A stretch of 64,000 bases of DNA from Atherix ibis (Eukaryota > Arthropoda > Insecta > Diptera > Athericidae), in contig OY282605.1 of assembly GCA_958298945.1 (NCBI GenBank), forward strand, positions 113,890,267-113,954,266, in the 5' to 3' direction. The notes beneath the pieces were generated by a model that did no database searches, was not told the DNA's origin, and saw only the letters and a program-made list of their open reading frames with translations. Position 1 is the first letter of the stretch, and each line of letters opens with the position of its first letter. Both the position numbers and the translations under genes were made by a program. Positions 44,226-55,394 of the stretch are shown here, piece by piece.

Positions 44226-45845
44226 ATTCCAATGTGTATTGAAAATAATCTATTTTGAACTTTCTTTCAATTTTTATAAGATACTACAAAGTAACTTGCA
44301 TCCTCGGAAAAAATAAATTCACACTATCATTGTTCTTCAATAGTATTTAATGTAAGACATTGTATTTTTTTTCAGCACTCCGCTTTATAACTGAATAATT
44401 TCAAAGTTAAACTTATCGTATTATAAGAAATTTCCCTTTTCAAGTTCATATTTTCTAAGCTTTTTCTTAATATTTCTTGATTTAATCGATTTTTTTTCGT
44501 TATTTTATCATCAATAAAAAAAACAATCGCTATCAACAAATTCTTGCAATCACTAATTACACTTCAGAAAACAAACAATATTTGGACAAAAAAATGCTCA
44601 ATCAATTTTGTAGTATTTATTTATTTCTTTTTTTAAATTTATAAATCTAGAAAAATATTTAAAATAATAACATTTATTTTGTCAACTATATTTGAAAAAT
44701 TAAAAAAAAATCTAATATTTAAAAAAAAATTAAAAACAAATTATTTTAAATTCGGGGTCTACCGTTCAAACTTATGGACGGTAGTGTACACGCATGTAAG
44801 AATAAGCATAATTACCAGATCAATAAATGACATTTTATAGGAAACAATATTAAATATCCTGCGGCGTGGATTTTTTTCTTTTATTAAATTTTCTATTTTT
44901 TATGAAAAACGTAACTGTTCCCGTAAAAGGGATAGATGGATGGATGCTCATAAAAATGAAAAAAAAAGAATATCGTTTTTTCTTCTGTTGACACTTTAAA
45001 CATCCTGCCTGACTGAGTGCGATGAATTCGTCGCCAATGACATTTTTTAACGTTCTCCAATCTACGGTATGGCGTTTGAAACGGTTAAGAGGTTTTTTTT
45101 GTTCTTTCCTTTTTAAAAATATATAATTTCCATGTTCATCCTCTGAATATTTATATTTACACTCAAATATCCCTATTTACCTCAAACCTAATATATAATA
45201 ATATATTTTCATTAATAGATGTAGATTTTTAACAAGTGTTTTTTGTGGCTATTAATTTTTTATATTTTTTTCCCTTTTTTTAAATGCTTTTTTTTTAAAT
45301 CATATGTAAATTTATACAATATATACATATGTCCGATTGGAAGAGAGATACGTGTAGGCATATGCATGCATCACACTCAGGAGGATATACTACATTTCTT
45401 CGTACACACATCCGCCTGGTAGACATTACGCATATCAATGTAAAGTCTCCATGCATCACACTTCCACATGTTTTCATTTATTTTAAAAGAATTACTATTG
45501 ATGCATGGCTGGATGGTTTCACCTTGCCGGAAAATATATGTAAATATATAGAATAGTAGTACTGTTGAACGGGAAAGAGATGGATGAACAAAAAGGCATG
45601 TGTGCGTGCATTTAAGTGTCTTACATGAAAATATATCTGGTAAAGGAAACCTGTGCGACTATGTATGCATGTGTGAAAGGAATTATAAATATTTCCTCAT
45701 ATTGAAAATAACTGAGCAGAGGTGCGGTTGTTGTCTCTTTATGCTTCTAAACACATGTGGTAATATATTTGCATAGATAGATTCATATTAATACTTAGTA
45801 CACGTATGTTAACCTACAGATGGCGATGGTAATTTATTTGTATAT
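44226..45845. other. Long AT-rich intergenic stretch
   Basis: Poly-A/T tracts to about 45,300, then CATGTATGCATG-rich sequence. Two opposing frames at 45295-45477 and 45329-45556 have no domain. No gene seen. Confidence 0.5.
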
Positions 45846-45870
45846 ACACTGCAGGCCAAAAATATGTAAT
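45846..45870 (+). repeat. Possible solo Tc1-type terminal repeat
   Basis: ACACTGCAGGCCAAAAATAT resembles the left end of the Tc1-like element at 48349 (ACACTGAAGGTCAAAATTAT). A mariner is inserted immediately to its right. Confidence 0.5.
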
Positions 45871-46077
45871 TACGAGGTCTGTTAAAAAAGTATCGCGAAT
45901 TTTGAATTTTCGCGGGTTACGTATATTCGATTTTCGATTTTTGTGGCGTTATGTTGGTACTTATGTCTCTCACTTATGCCGACAAGTTCGGCCATTTTGA
46001 ATGTTCAGTTAATTTTTTACAGCTGCTTTGCTTGCACGTGTTTTGGCTCGTCTTCGATTTTTGTCCATTTTCGACCA

Positions 46078-46690
46078 AAAACAGCATCGCATTAACATTG
46101 CTAAGGAGCTGTTGAACTCTGTCCGCGACAACCCAAATTTGCTCCAGAGGATCATAACTGGTGACAAATCATAGGTTTATGGTTATGACGTGGAAACCAA
46201 AGCTCAATTATCCCAATGGAAGCTGCCGCACGAGCCAAGACCGAAAAAAACGCGCCAAGTTCGGTCGAATGTAAAGGTTTTGTTTACAGTTTTCTTCAAT
46301 TGCAGGGGCGTGGTGCATCATGAGTTCTTGCCACAGGGTAGAACGGTCAATAAGGAATATTACCTGCAAGTTATGCGCAAGTTGCGCGAAGCAATCCACC
46401 AGAAACGCCGATTGAGCAAGGGCGTTATCATGGTGCAAAATCCAATTTGTGGAAGAACAAAAAAATTGGCTTTTGCACCATGATAACGCCCCTGTTCACG
46501 CATCGTTGCTTGTGAGCGAATTTTTGGTCAACAACAACACACTAATAATGCCGCAGCCAGCGTATTCCCCAGATCTGGCCCCCAGTGACTTTTTTTTTGT
46601 TCCCGAAACAGATCCATTTTTTGGAGTGGGCAAAAATCGAAGACAAGCCAAAACACGTACAAGCAAAGTAGCTGTTAAAAATTAACTGAA
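46078..46690 (+). pseudogene. Doubly truncated mariner transposase
   Basis: The reading begins RINIAKELLNSVRDNPNLLQ, directly after leader sequence; the N-terminal DNA-binding domain is absent. A TAG replaces Trp after ITGDKS. The frame at 46190-46483 continues through VETKAQLSQWKLPHEP and VVHHEFLPQGRTVNKEYY. An inserted inverted segment at 46420-46491 duplicates the region before LLHHDNAPVH. YSPDLAPSDFF then has the third Asp, after which the C-terminus is replaced by inverted-repeat sequence. Confidence 0.88.
46420..46491. repeat. 29-bp inverted repeat inside transposase
   Basis: GGGCGTTATCATGGTGCAAA... at 46420-46448 pairs with 46463-46491 with one mismatch. The left arm is an inverted copy of coding sequence around the second catalytic box, in a place where the related copies have none. 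Confidence 0.85.
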
Positions 46691-46817
46691 CATTCAAAAT
46701 GGCCGAACTTATCGGCATAAGTGAGAGACATGAGTGCCAACATAACGCCACAAAAAATCGAATATACGTAACCCGCGGAAATTTAAAATTCGCGATACTT
46801 TTTGAACATACCTCGTA

Positions 46818-46986
46818 CTTTAAGGGAAATATACAATTTTTTTTCGAAATTATTATTAATATTGAAATTAAATATGAGAAAAATATTTATTATTATCAAA
46901 TTGAAAAATCAATACAAAAAAAATCGCTTAAATTGAGTTTTCCAGGCAATCGATTGATTGTGTTTTTTTTTATTAAACCACCTAAA
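46818..46986. other. AT-rich spacer
   Basis: Short stretch between two mariners; no feature. Confidence 0.5.
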
Positions 46987-46988
46987 TA

Positions 46989-48017
46989 CGAGGGTAGTTC
47001 CAGAAGTACCCGACCTAATAAAGAAAACACAAAACATTTGGCAAAAAATATTTTTATTTCTCAACATCGTATCCTTTTAGCTCGATTCACTTTTCTCAAT
47101 GGTGTTCAATAGCTTCGATACACCCTGTTTATGATAAGAACAGTTGAGCTTCTCAAAATAACCGTTAACCGTAAACTCCACCTCTTCATTGTTGGCAAAT
47201 CTTTTACCAACGAGCCATTTTTTTCAAGTTTGAAATCTGGAGAATAGGGTGCGTGAAGAAGCAATTCGAACTTAACTCATTGGTGCATTGTATTGATGAA
47301 ACAACACTTCCTTTTTCGTGAAATGCGGCAGTTTTTTCTTTATCTCATCATCACTCAAACGCTGCAATAAGTTCGCATAATACTTCGCCGTTGATTGTTT
47401 TTATCCTTTTGAAGGTAATCAATGAAAATTATCCCCCGAGCATCCCAAATAACCTTACTGGCAAATGGAGCTGTCTTCGTTTTTTTTAGAGCCTATTCCA
47501 CCTTTTCAGTCCATGGTTTTGACTGTTTCTCCATCTCAGGTGTGAAGTATTGGCCCCGTTTTTCATCCATAGCTATGAATCTATGCAAAACCTCGGCTTT
47601 ATTGCTGTGAAAGATCGCCAAACGCTGGATTGAAACATCCTCACGACGCTGTTTATGCTATGTTCCATTGTGAGCAAACGCAGTAGCCATATTGCGCCTA
47701 GATTTTTCAAATTTCATGTACAAATTTTCAGTTGAAAAATACGATGTACAGCACTTTTTGGAATGCTTACTATACCTGCTAGCTCGCACACTTTCAGTTG
47801 ACGGTCATCCAAGAACATTTTTGGGCTTTCTTCACCATTTTTCTGGCGTGGGTCACCTCATTTCGGCGACCACTGCGATGTTTGTCTGTATTGGCAGAGA
47901 ATGACTGCAAAACAACGCAGCGTCATTAAACTTCAGACTTAAGCTTTATAAGGTTGACTCTTTCGACCATCGAAATTTTTTTATACGTCAGGTCGAGTAC
48001 TTCTGAGATTACCCTCG
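46989..48017 (-). mobile_element. Third mariner type (CGAGGGTA ends), decayed
   Basis: Ends CGAGGGTAGTTCCAGAAGTA and the complement of CGAGGGTAATCTCAGAAGTA, flanked by TA at 46987-46988 and 48018-48019; 1,029 bp. The transposase on the minus strand is broken and shortened. Confidence 0.88.
47060..47960 (-). pseudogene. mariner transposase remnant (CGAGGGTA family)
   Basis: Minus-strand pieces: AMDEKRGQYFTPEMEKQSKP (first catalytic box and linker), VIWDARGIIFIDYLQKDK, LFHQYNAP (second box, Asp changed to Tyr), KKWLVGKRFANNEE and HNKQGVSKL-like C-terminus in shifting frames. The GIIFIDYL block is typical of irritans-related mariners. Confidence 0.8.
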
Positions 48018-48019
48018 TA

Positions 48020-48348
48020 TATCAAAAAAGCCAAAATGAAATTCCTCAATGTATTTGAATATATCTATTGATGGGTTTAAACAGAAAATCTATTAAAATA
48101 AATGCTAATTTTCTTTTTTTTAAAAACAACTCCACCTGGTTGTGATAATTTAGCAATTTTTCAATGTTAATTTTTGACATAAAAACGAGTGTGGCTTTTT
48201 TTTTGAGGGTATGTAAAAATTTAATTAAGCCGAAATTTAGAGTGTGTGAACTTTTTTGCTCGCAATAGAAAAAAAGAAGATTAGTATTTTGAGATAGTTT
48301 TGAATTAAACCAAATCCTTTGTCAATCCACCAAAAAACTTATTCTATA
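48020..48348. other. AT-rich spacer, nothing recognised
   Basis: No coding signal; ends at a Tc1-type terminal repeat. Confidence 0.45.
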
Positions 48349-49778
48349 TACACTGAAGGTCAAAATTATGTGACAACATTGGTTTTAAGGAGAAAAATTA
48401 CACAAAATTAGAAAATTCAAAGGAGCAAGCAAAATATTATAATATTTTTAAAAATTCTATTAATTTTTATGTTAAATATGAAAAGAAACCTCCTTCGTAT
48501 TTAATGACAGCTTGTACAATTCTGGGTATTCGGTTCATTAGGATTAGTTTTTTTATCGTATCCTTTAAAAGAGTCTTGCAATATTGCAAAAGGTTTTTTC
48601 AAAAGTCTCCTTTTGTGGATGGACAGTTGAATTTGGTAGATTTTAGTGACCATGTAATATTTTCCAAAATGCTTGCTTGTTTTTTATTTTTAAGAAAATC
48701 AAGTATAAAATTAACTGAAGTTCTACTAGAAAAGTATTTGTTGCTAAAATATTTAGATACTGCTTTTTTTTAAATTCTATCAATCCGTACCAAGTCTCTA
48801 ACTTCATTCGTAGAGAAGCAATCCCAAACCATAATCGAACCACAACCTTTATTTACGGTTGGCATTACAGCATGCGGTAACATTTTATCGCCAGCACTGC
48901 TACCCACGTAGATTGTTATTTTAGACGGTCCCAAGATCTGAAACCGTTGACTTATTCGTATAGAGAGTTTTAATGCAAACAATTGTTTTATTTTCGGGGC
49001 GTAGTAACTAAAGACATTGTTTAGGAGGCATGGCTTTTATTTATTTTGTACCAAATTTGAGGTGCTATAAGTTCCGGAATCCTTTGACTAGTTGTGCAAA
49101 TAAGGCGATCCTCGTTAAAGTTTCAACTTTAAATAAATATCAAAAAATATCAATCCATTCGTTGGTAGGGGGGTAATTGTACCTGGTCTGTTATGGCAAA
49201 AATAGAAATTACGACTTATTTTTTAATCTAATATTTCAAGATATAATAAAATATAAAATTTTTTTATTTATTCTAATTTACCATATGTAATATTATATAT
49301 CCAAAAGAAACAATGCCAATTTTCGATTTATTTAAAAAAAATTCAGTAATGTTGGCCGATTCAACAAATTAAATACAATTTTTACGAGTTAAGAAATGGT
49401 ATCAAAATAAACAAGAAATGTTATTTTTATTTTTAAAAAAATTAATAATTTATTATTAATAAATTATTCTTCAGTAAATTTTTTTAAAATATAAAAGTCA
49501 AAATTATACAATATAATTACTTATCTTATTACGATTTAAATTTCTACTGTCAACAAACAATGATGCCATATAATCGAACTGTGGCAGTACTCGTACTAAA
49601 AACGAAAAATTAGATAAATTGTTACTGATTCTCTGAGCGTTAATTCGGCGAATAAATTGTTACTGATTCTCTCGTCCCTCTTCGCAATTGTGTGCACTTC
49701 CATAAGATTTTGAAGGTTTTAAAAATGTTGACATCGATTTTAGTTATCGTTATTTACATACTTTTGACCTGTAATATA
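48349..49778 (-). mobile_element. Tc1-like element, decayed
   Basis: The left end ACACTGAAGGTCAAAATTAT pairs approximately with the complement near 49753-49778 (TTACAGGTCAAAAGTATG). The length, about 1.43 kb, fits Tc1. The left half holds transposase traces; the right half is AT-rich and unreadable. Confidence 0.7.
48600..48985 (-). pseudogene. Tc1-like transposase fragment
   Basis: Minus-strand frames give KMLPHAVMPTVNKGCGSIMVWDCFS and QYLNILATNTF, the segment between the first and second catalytic boxes in Tc1 transposases (G-GSIMVWG-F). The second box and the C-terminus are degraded. Confidence 0.78.
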
Positions 49779-50345
49779 AATACATATCACGACTCTTCAT
49801 ATTGCTGCGATCGCACATGCATTAGATTACTTATTTCCGATTGTATACTTATAGGGTAGTGCATGGACATGTGTCTGTGTTTATAAACAATTCATTTGAT
49901 TTCATGGAAAATTATAGAATTTAATATATAAACTGTAAATAAATATTACTAAATTGTTAAGTTTGCACATTTTATATGCACTCGTATTTGTGTGTGTGTA
50001 CGTAATTTTAACGATTTGTTTAGGTGGCATTATTAAAGTTGCCAACAAAGTATCTCGCTGTCTCTTGTGTATATAAAATATTTTATTACTTAAACAATAA
50101 TTACAATAATAATAGCATTATTTGAAAATAATCGCATTCTTTAATTGAATACGTATTTATAAAAAAAAAAGTGTTCCTTTTTATTCTGTTGAAATTTTTA
50201 TACTTTATATATTTTTATACCCTAATAAACGCTTCAGCGTATAAATTAAAATAATTTCGAATAATTACAATTAGCTTCACGTGTGCATTAAGTTATTTAT
50301 GACTTTTTCAAAAAATGCAATTCGTTCATAAATATTAGTTGATTA
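49779..50345. other. AT-rich intergenic stretch
   Basis: No coding signal or RNA gene recognised. Confidence 0.5.
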
Positions 50346-50347
50346 TA

Positions 50348-50528
50348 CGAGGTCTGTTCAAAAAGTATCGCGAATTTTGAATTTCCGCGAGTTAGGTACA
50401 CGTATATTCGATTTTTTGGGGCGTTATGTTGGTACTCATGTATCTCACTTATGACGACAAGTTCGGCCATTTTGAATGCTCAGTTAATTTTTGACAGCTG
50501 CTTTGCTTGCACGGGTTTTGGCTCGTCC
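50348..50528 (+). mobile_element. Solo terminal repeat of the long-TIR mariner
   Basis: Starts CGAGGTCTGTTCAAAAAGTA after a TA at 50346-50347 and follows the left arm of the element at 45873 through GGTTTTGGCTCGTC, then stops abruptly at a LINE fragment. Confidence 0.85.
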
Positions 50529-50534
50529 GAGAGC

Positions 50535-51195
50535 CTTCATCTGTCCGAGGGCCTTCATCAAGATTGAATTTTGGGTTGCACATAAATGAAGGGAAAACAA
50601 AATACATGGTGGCAGCATCGGCGTCAAAGACAACGAGATTATGATTTCGAGAGAGTTAAATCATTGTCATATATGCGTTAGGGGGTCGCAACCGATAATA
50701 ACATGGCGGAAGAAATTGGCGCATGGCTGCTGGCAAAAAATAAAGCCTACTTCAGTCAGTCTAAATTATTTCGCTCGAAAATTCAGAAAAACTGCTGTAC
50801 CAACCAAAGTCTTGTCAGTCCTAATGTATTGTTTCAGGAAGTTGGGCTCTCAGCAAAAACCATTGCGAACTCTTGTACTCATTCGAAAGGAGGATCCTTC
50901 GAAGAATTTTTGGCACCCTAAATGAAAATGGTCAATTCTGGAGCCTATTTAACGAGAAGATTCTGGCGCATTATCGCAACCGCCCGGTTGTGAATAAAAA
51001 TAAGCTTGATAGGCTGCGGTGGGCTGAACACTTAATACGTATGGAAGATAAATATCCTGCCCGAAAATTCTACAATGGCTCCATCTATGATCCCAGAAGA
51101 CAAGGTAGAGCAACGGAGTTAACTAGGACGCCAAAACACGCTGGAAGTCTCGACCGGCAAAATCGCTACATGAAGGCAGGACGTCGGGAGTTTTA
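50535..51195 (+). pseudogene. LINE ORF2 3' fragment (RTE/CRAF-like)
   Basis: The plus strand reads GLHINEGKTKYMVAAS, then in other frames NKAYFSLSKLFRSKI-like sequence, KTLVSPNVL, FERRILRRIFGTLNENGQF and LDRLRWAEHLIRMEDKYPARK. This order is the region after the reverse transcriptase in LINEs whose C-termini carry the LRRIFGP...RLRWAGH...RMED pattern. It is truncated at its left by the solo mariner repeat. Confidence 0.8.
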
Positions 51196-51790
51196 AGGTT
51201 CAGCCGACCTAGACCAGACTTGCGATTGTCGCGCAGTTGCTGAAGATAAAATGGGTTCCATGTTAATATCTTGTCTAGGTGAAGTCTTAAGTAACGTACT
51301 TTAGCACATTGTGAAATCATATTGCCGTTAAGGTATGAATGGGTAGACTGCATTTGGCGAAGAGTAAAATATATGAATCGGCGCAGAAATTCATTGCGAT
51401 TACTCCATTTAAGTTGTTGCATGAACACGTTTTTGGGCAAACACGGCAGCCATCTTGCCGATCGTTTTATCATATCCAAATTTGCATATAAAATGTTGCC
51501 TACACGTTTTCTACAGATGTTTACCATGTCAACTATCTCATAAACCTTTATTCGACGATCTTTTAAAACAATATCATGAATTTTATTCATCATTTCCTCG
51601 GTGGTGGTCTAAATTGGTCGTCCTGGGCGCTCAGCGTCACATGTACTCGTACGACCACAAAGAAATTCAGTAAACCACTCTTAAATCATTTCATACGATG
51701 GCGAAGAGTCCCTATAATAACGTACTTTTGAAGCTTGGTTTTGGTATCAGATGTTTTTTTCCTCAAAAAATAGTGTTTCATTAACAGACC
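51196..51790 (-). pseudogene. mariner N-terminal half, plus LINE trace
   Basis: The minus-strand frame at 51123-51593 includes DIVLKDRRIKVYEIVDMVNI, KRVGNILYANLDMIKRSARW, LPCLPK and RNEFLRRFI, the DNA-binding half and linker of a mariner transposase, related to the element at 46989. Its left part (VRYLRLHLDKILTWNP) looks like a Jockey-type LINE motif, so two remnants may be fused here. No catalytic half follows. Confidence 0.65.
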
Positions 51791-52219
51791 AAATTCACTT
51801 TTTCCCATATAAATAAAAACTAAAAACCTTGTTTCCTTTCAATCGCTGTCAAAACTTAACTAATGAACAGTTGTTTATATAATTTTTTGTAAGAATGCCA
51901 GATGATAAAAATAATATCGTTTTGCTGCTGCCAGCTACATCTCTTGCATTTATCACTGACTTATCATATTACACTTATATTAGAATTTCAGTCAAAAATA
52001 TCGCACAGTAAAATTTGTTTTTAAAAACTACCATATTATAAAAATCGTTAGAACATTTTATAGTATTAAAATTTGAACATATTATTTTTTATTTGCTTAT
52101 TCAAAGAAGAGAAAAAAACTACTTTAGATATCAACACAGAATTAAAAACGAAAAGGATTAAACAATAACTAACTACTAATTAAAATTGTGTTTCGAATTA
52201 ATGCTTTCTCCTATAGGCG
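51791..52219. promoter_or_regulatory. HUS1 upstream region, likely leader intron
   Basis: A pyrimidine-rich stretch ending CTTTCTCCTATAG at 52204-52216, four bases before the start codon, looks like a splice acceptor. An intron in the 5' leader is therefore likely; its donor was not identified. Confidence 0.45.
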
Positions 52220-53071
52220 ATGAAATTCCGTGCAGTATTATACGATCAGCAATGCATGAAAGATTTTCAAAATACAGTGCTAACACTATCAAAATTGACC
52301 AAAGAATGTGTTATGAATATTAGTACTGATAAAATTTATATAATAATCAATGAAGAATCGACTAGCACTGGTCCCTTGGTATGGGCTGAATTGATTTGTG
52401 CAGGATATTTTGACGAATATATAATGGCAGGCATCGATGAGGGTCATCCAAATATTTTGATATCGTTTAATCCATCGAATTTATCTCGGGCACTATCAGT
52501 TTTACGGAATTCAGTAACATTTGTTAAAATAAAATTAACGAACAAACAATTTCCATGCCTTACTGTTGATATTGAACTACCATCAGTGAATACGGTTCAG
52601 GATCGTCGTGTTGTTCATGATGTTCCAGTCGATGTTATTCCTCGCCGGAATTGGGATTCATACACTCTGCCAAGACTTCCGCCACCCGAATTACTTTTAA
52701 GACTACCCAGTGTTCGCTTCATTCGTAACCTAATGGATAAAATAAAGAATTTCTCACCATCGATAACATTTTGTGCAACAGGCGCCGGAGAATTATCTAT
52801 CATTGCTGAGACAGATTCAGCAACAGTGGCATCACATTACAGAAATTTGGAAATAAAAAGTATCGACACAACTGACACAAGTGGCGATCCGAAAAGCGTT
52901 GAAAAATCCTGCTTGATCGATTCTAAGAAAACATCGATTTTTCTATCGGCATTGCCAACAACCAATCTTGAATTATCCTGCAGTGTTTTTCATGATTATG
53001 TTGTCCAATTGGCTGTCGAAATTAGGCATGGATTTGTTATAACAGGTATTATTCCGGCTGTTTGCATATGA
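52220..53071 (+). CDS. HUS1: HUS1 checkpoint clamp subunit
   Basis: HUS1 forms the RAD9-RAD1-HUS1 ring, a PCNA-like clamp loaded at damaged DNA in the nucleus to activate ATR signalling. The 283-residue product matches the usual length of about 280 and starts with the family's MKFRA block. Recognisable family features include LTKECVMNISTDKIYII (residues about 26-42), GPLVWAELI, the LSRALSVLRN segment (about 93-102), the VDVIPRRNW region in the interdomain linker, and the C-terminal end HGFVITGIIPAVCI. The coding region has no intron. The start is the first ATG after a probable leader-intron acceptor. The frame is clean and unlike the surrounding decayed transposons. Confidence 0.94.
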   Translation: MKFRAVLYDQQCMKDFQNTVLTLSKLTKECVMNISTDKIYIIINEESTSTGPLVWAELICAGYFDEYIMAGIDEGHPNILISFNPSNLSRALSVLRNSVTFVKIKLTNKQFPCLTVDIELPSVNTVQDRRVVHDVPVDVIPRRNWDSYTLPRLPPPELLLRLPSVRFIRNLMDKIKNFSPSITFCATGAGELSIIAETDSATVASHYRNLEIKSIDTTDTSGDPKSVEKSCLIDSKKTSIFLSALPTTNLELSCSVFHDYVVQLAVEIRHGFVITGIIPAVCI

Positions 53072-53123
53072 TTATTACCTAGTTAGGTTAGTTATTCAAA
53101 TACACTGGAAAAAAATTCATTCT

Positions 53124-53129
53124 AATAAA
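53124..53129 (+). terminator. Probable HUS1 polyadenylation signal
   Basis: AATAAA lies 53 bp after the HUS1 stop codon and is followed by a GT- and T-rich stretch (TATGTTATTTTTG). Confidence 0.6.
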
Positions 53130-54059
53130 GTATGTTATTTTTGTATTTAATCATTTGTTATTTTCATATCCGGTTTTCACTCAGAATCAACCAAAATTAA
53201 CATTAGTTTGTAAATAAAACTATAATCGCCAGCAGGAACTGTGAGTTCCGCAATTATTTTATATGTTGACGTATTTATAATATAACAACAAAAAAAACTT
53301 TGCATAGGAAATACATTTGCATTAAAATCGATATTATTTTATATTTTGTTTAGGAGAAATTGATTAACACAAATTATCCTTCCTTGATCGAGGTTAACAT
53401 TTTATGGTAAAATTATTCATATACTCGTTAATAGTTTGTGGTCGTGTTTAGATTATTCGGTGACCTGTCCCAGTTTTGTGAGAATAATTCTTACTCAAAC
53501 AATTCTAAGCTTGTAAAATAATATAAAATTGTTGAGGTATTTAATCGAAATATATTGTTTTTCATATATTTTCGTATATATAAAAAAAAAAATCTTTTTT
53601 ATGATTGCTGCCTGATGAAGACAGAATTCACTTTAGATTTATCCGTAATTTCTTCTAAATACAATAAATTTACGACAAATTTAATAAAAGCAAATAAATT
53701 TCATAAACGATAGTAAAATAAATCCATTCTTATATTGTACAAATTATTCATATAAAAAAACACTAAAATCGAAATGTGTCATGGCTCAGCTAAGAATAAG
53801 TATAAGTAAATGTGATTACAAAAATTACAATAGAAAAAGAAAAACTACGTAAAATTTACCAAAGGCAAGTAATGTTATTTGAATATTTAATAAAATATAA
53901 ATATAATTGTATAGTTAAAATTGTGGATACATTATAAATTGTCATGTTTCCTTTTAAATTCATTTCATCTTTTGTTTATATGAGAAGAAGATGAAAAGAA
54001 TTTGAAAGGAAGCATGTTAATTTTGAAAGAAGTAATTATATTTTCGCGAACAGAATAAA
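53130..54059. other. AT-rich intergenic stretch
   Basis: No coding signal; no RNA gene recognised. Confidence 0.5.
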
Positions 54060-54880
54060 TATATTTCTTAGTATTCGGAAATGTTAGTAAATATCTCAAG
54101 AAACAGTGATAACATATAAGGGAATATTGATTAAATATGAAAAATACTTGATAACATATGAGTAAGCATTGATAACAGAAAAATCATTGATAAAATATGA
54201 AGAAACATTGATAACAAATGAGAAAACATTTATCACTAAAATAAACAATAATAACATAAAAAGAAACATTAATATTATATGAAAGAACATTGATAAAATA
54301 TAAAGACGCATTGATAACATATCAAAAAACGTTGATAACATATAAGTAAACATTAATAACATATGAAGAAACATATGAGGAAATATTGATAAAATCTGAA
54401 GAAACATTGATAAGAAAGGAGAAAAAATTAATAACATAAAAAGAAACATTACTAATATATAAAGAAATTTTCATAACATATGAGGAAACATCGATAAAAT
54501 ATGAATGAACTTTGATAAAATATAAAAAGGCATTGATAACATGAAGAAACGTTAATAACATGTAAGTAAACATTAATAACATATGAGGAAACATCGATAA
54601 AATATGAATTAACTTTGATAAAATATAAAGAGGCATTGATAACATATGAAGAAACGTTAATAACATATAAGTAAAAATAAATAACATATGAAAAAACATT
54701 GATAATATATAAGGAAACATTGATCAAATATGAAAAAAATTTGAGAAAATATAAAAAGGCATTGATAACATATGAGAAAACATTAGATAAACTGAAGAAA
54801 CATTAATAACATATAAAGAAACTTTGATAAAATGTGAAGTAACATCTTTAATGTATCAAGGAACATTAAAAATATATTGA
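54060..54880. repeat. 21-bp minisatellite
   Basis: About 0.8 kb of degenerate units close to CATTGATAACATATGAAGAAA repeats in tandem. Minus-strand frames of 91-132 codons here are periodic translations of the repeat (seven-residue period) and not genes. Confidence 0.9.
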
Positions 54881-55394
54881 ATTAAGTGCCGAATAAATAA
54901 GAAACATGGAAAATATACTAAGAAACATCTATCGATATTTATTTGAAAATGGATCATTAGAAAATCAATAGGAATAATTATGATATTATCTATAATTTGA
55001 AAGAAATAATTTAAAAAAAAGTTTATTTTTTTTTTCATAAAAACCAATAAAATTATAAAAATATTAAATGTTAATAAAAAAAGGTGGAAAAAATCAAAAT
55101 AAATAAAATTAAATTAAATTTCATAAACGTTAATATTGAATAAATTATAAAAAATATTACAAAAATAAAAATTGCAGCGTTCGACAACATATAACGTGCT
55201 CGCCTACTTTCTAGTCGTATTTATTGACATTTAGCACGCTTTCGAGAGTGTATTGTCATGAAAGTTGTAGCTTATTGTAAAAGTTGGTTATTTTCTCATA
55301 GACCGATGTTTTCAGGTGTCGCTTTTTTTCAGGTGATCCTATCTCATAGATCGATGTTTTAAGGTGTCGCAATCTTTATAACATTTACGAGTAT
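54881..55394. other. Intergenic with a short direct repeat
   Basis: AT-rich; then a duplicated segment TCTCATAGACCGATGTTTTC at about 55296 and TCTCATAGATCGATGTTTTA at about 55341, each followed by AGGTGTCGC. Confidence 0.5.

Larger units (their letters stand above)
45873..46815 (+). mobile_element. mariner derivative with about 190-bp TIRs
   Basis: TA duplications at 45871-45872 and 46816-46817 flank a 943-bp element. The left arm (45873 to about 46067) and right arm (about 46627-46815) are inverted copies of each other for roughly 190 bp with scattered mismatches. The middle is a transposase fragment fused on both sides to the repeat. Both fusion junctions resemble those of the 12502 element. 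Confidence 0.92.

Noticed and set aside
51123..51593. A single 156-codon gene
   Set aside because: Its N-terminal part matches a mariner DNA-binding domain and its C-terminal part looks like LINE sequence, so it is a chance fusion of remnants.
54096..54727. Minus-strand frames of 91-132 codons resembling hydrophobic membrane proteins
   Set aside because: They are periodic readings of the 21-bp minisatellite (seven-residue period).
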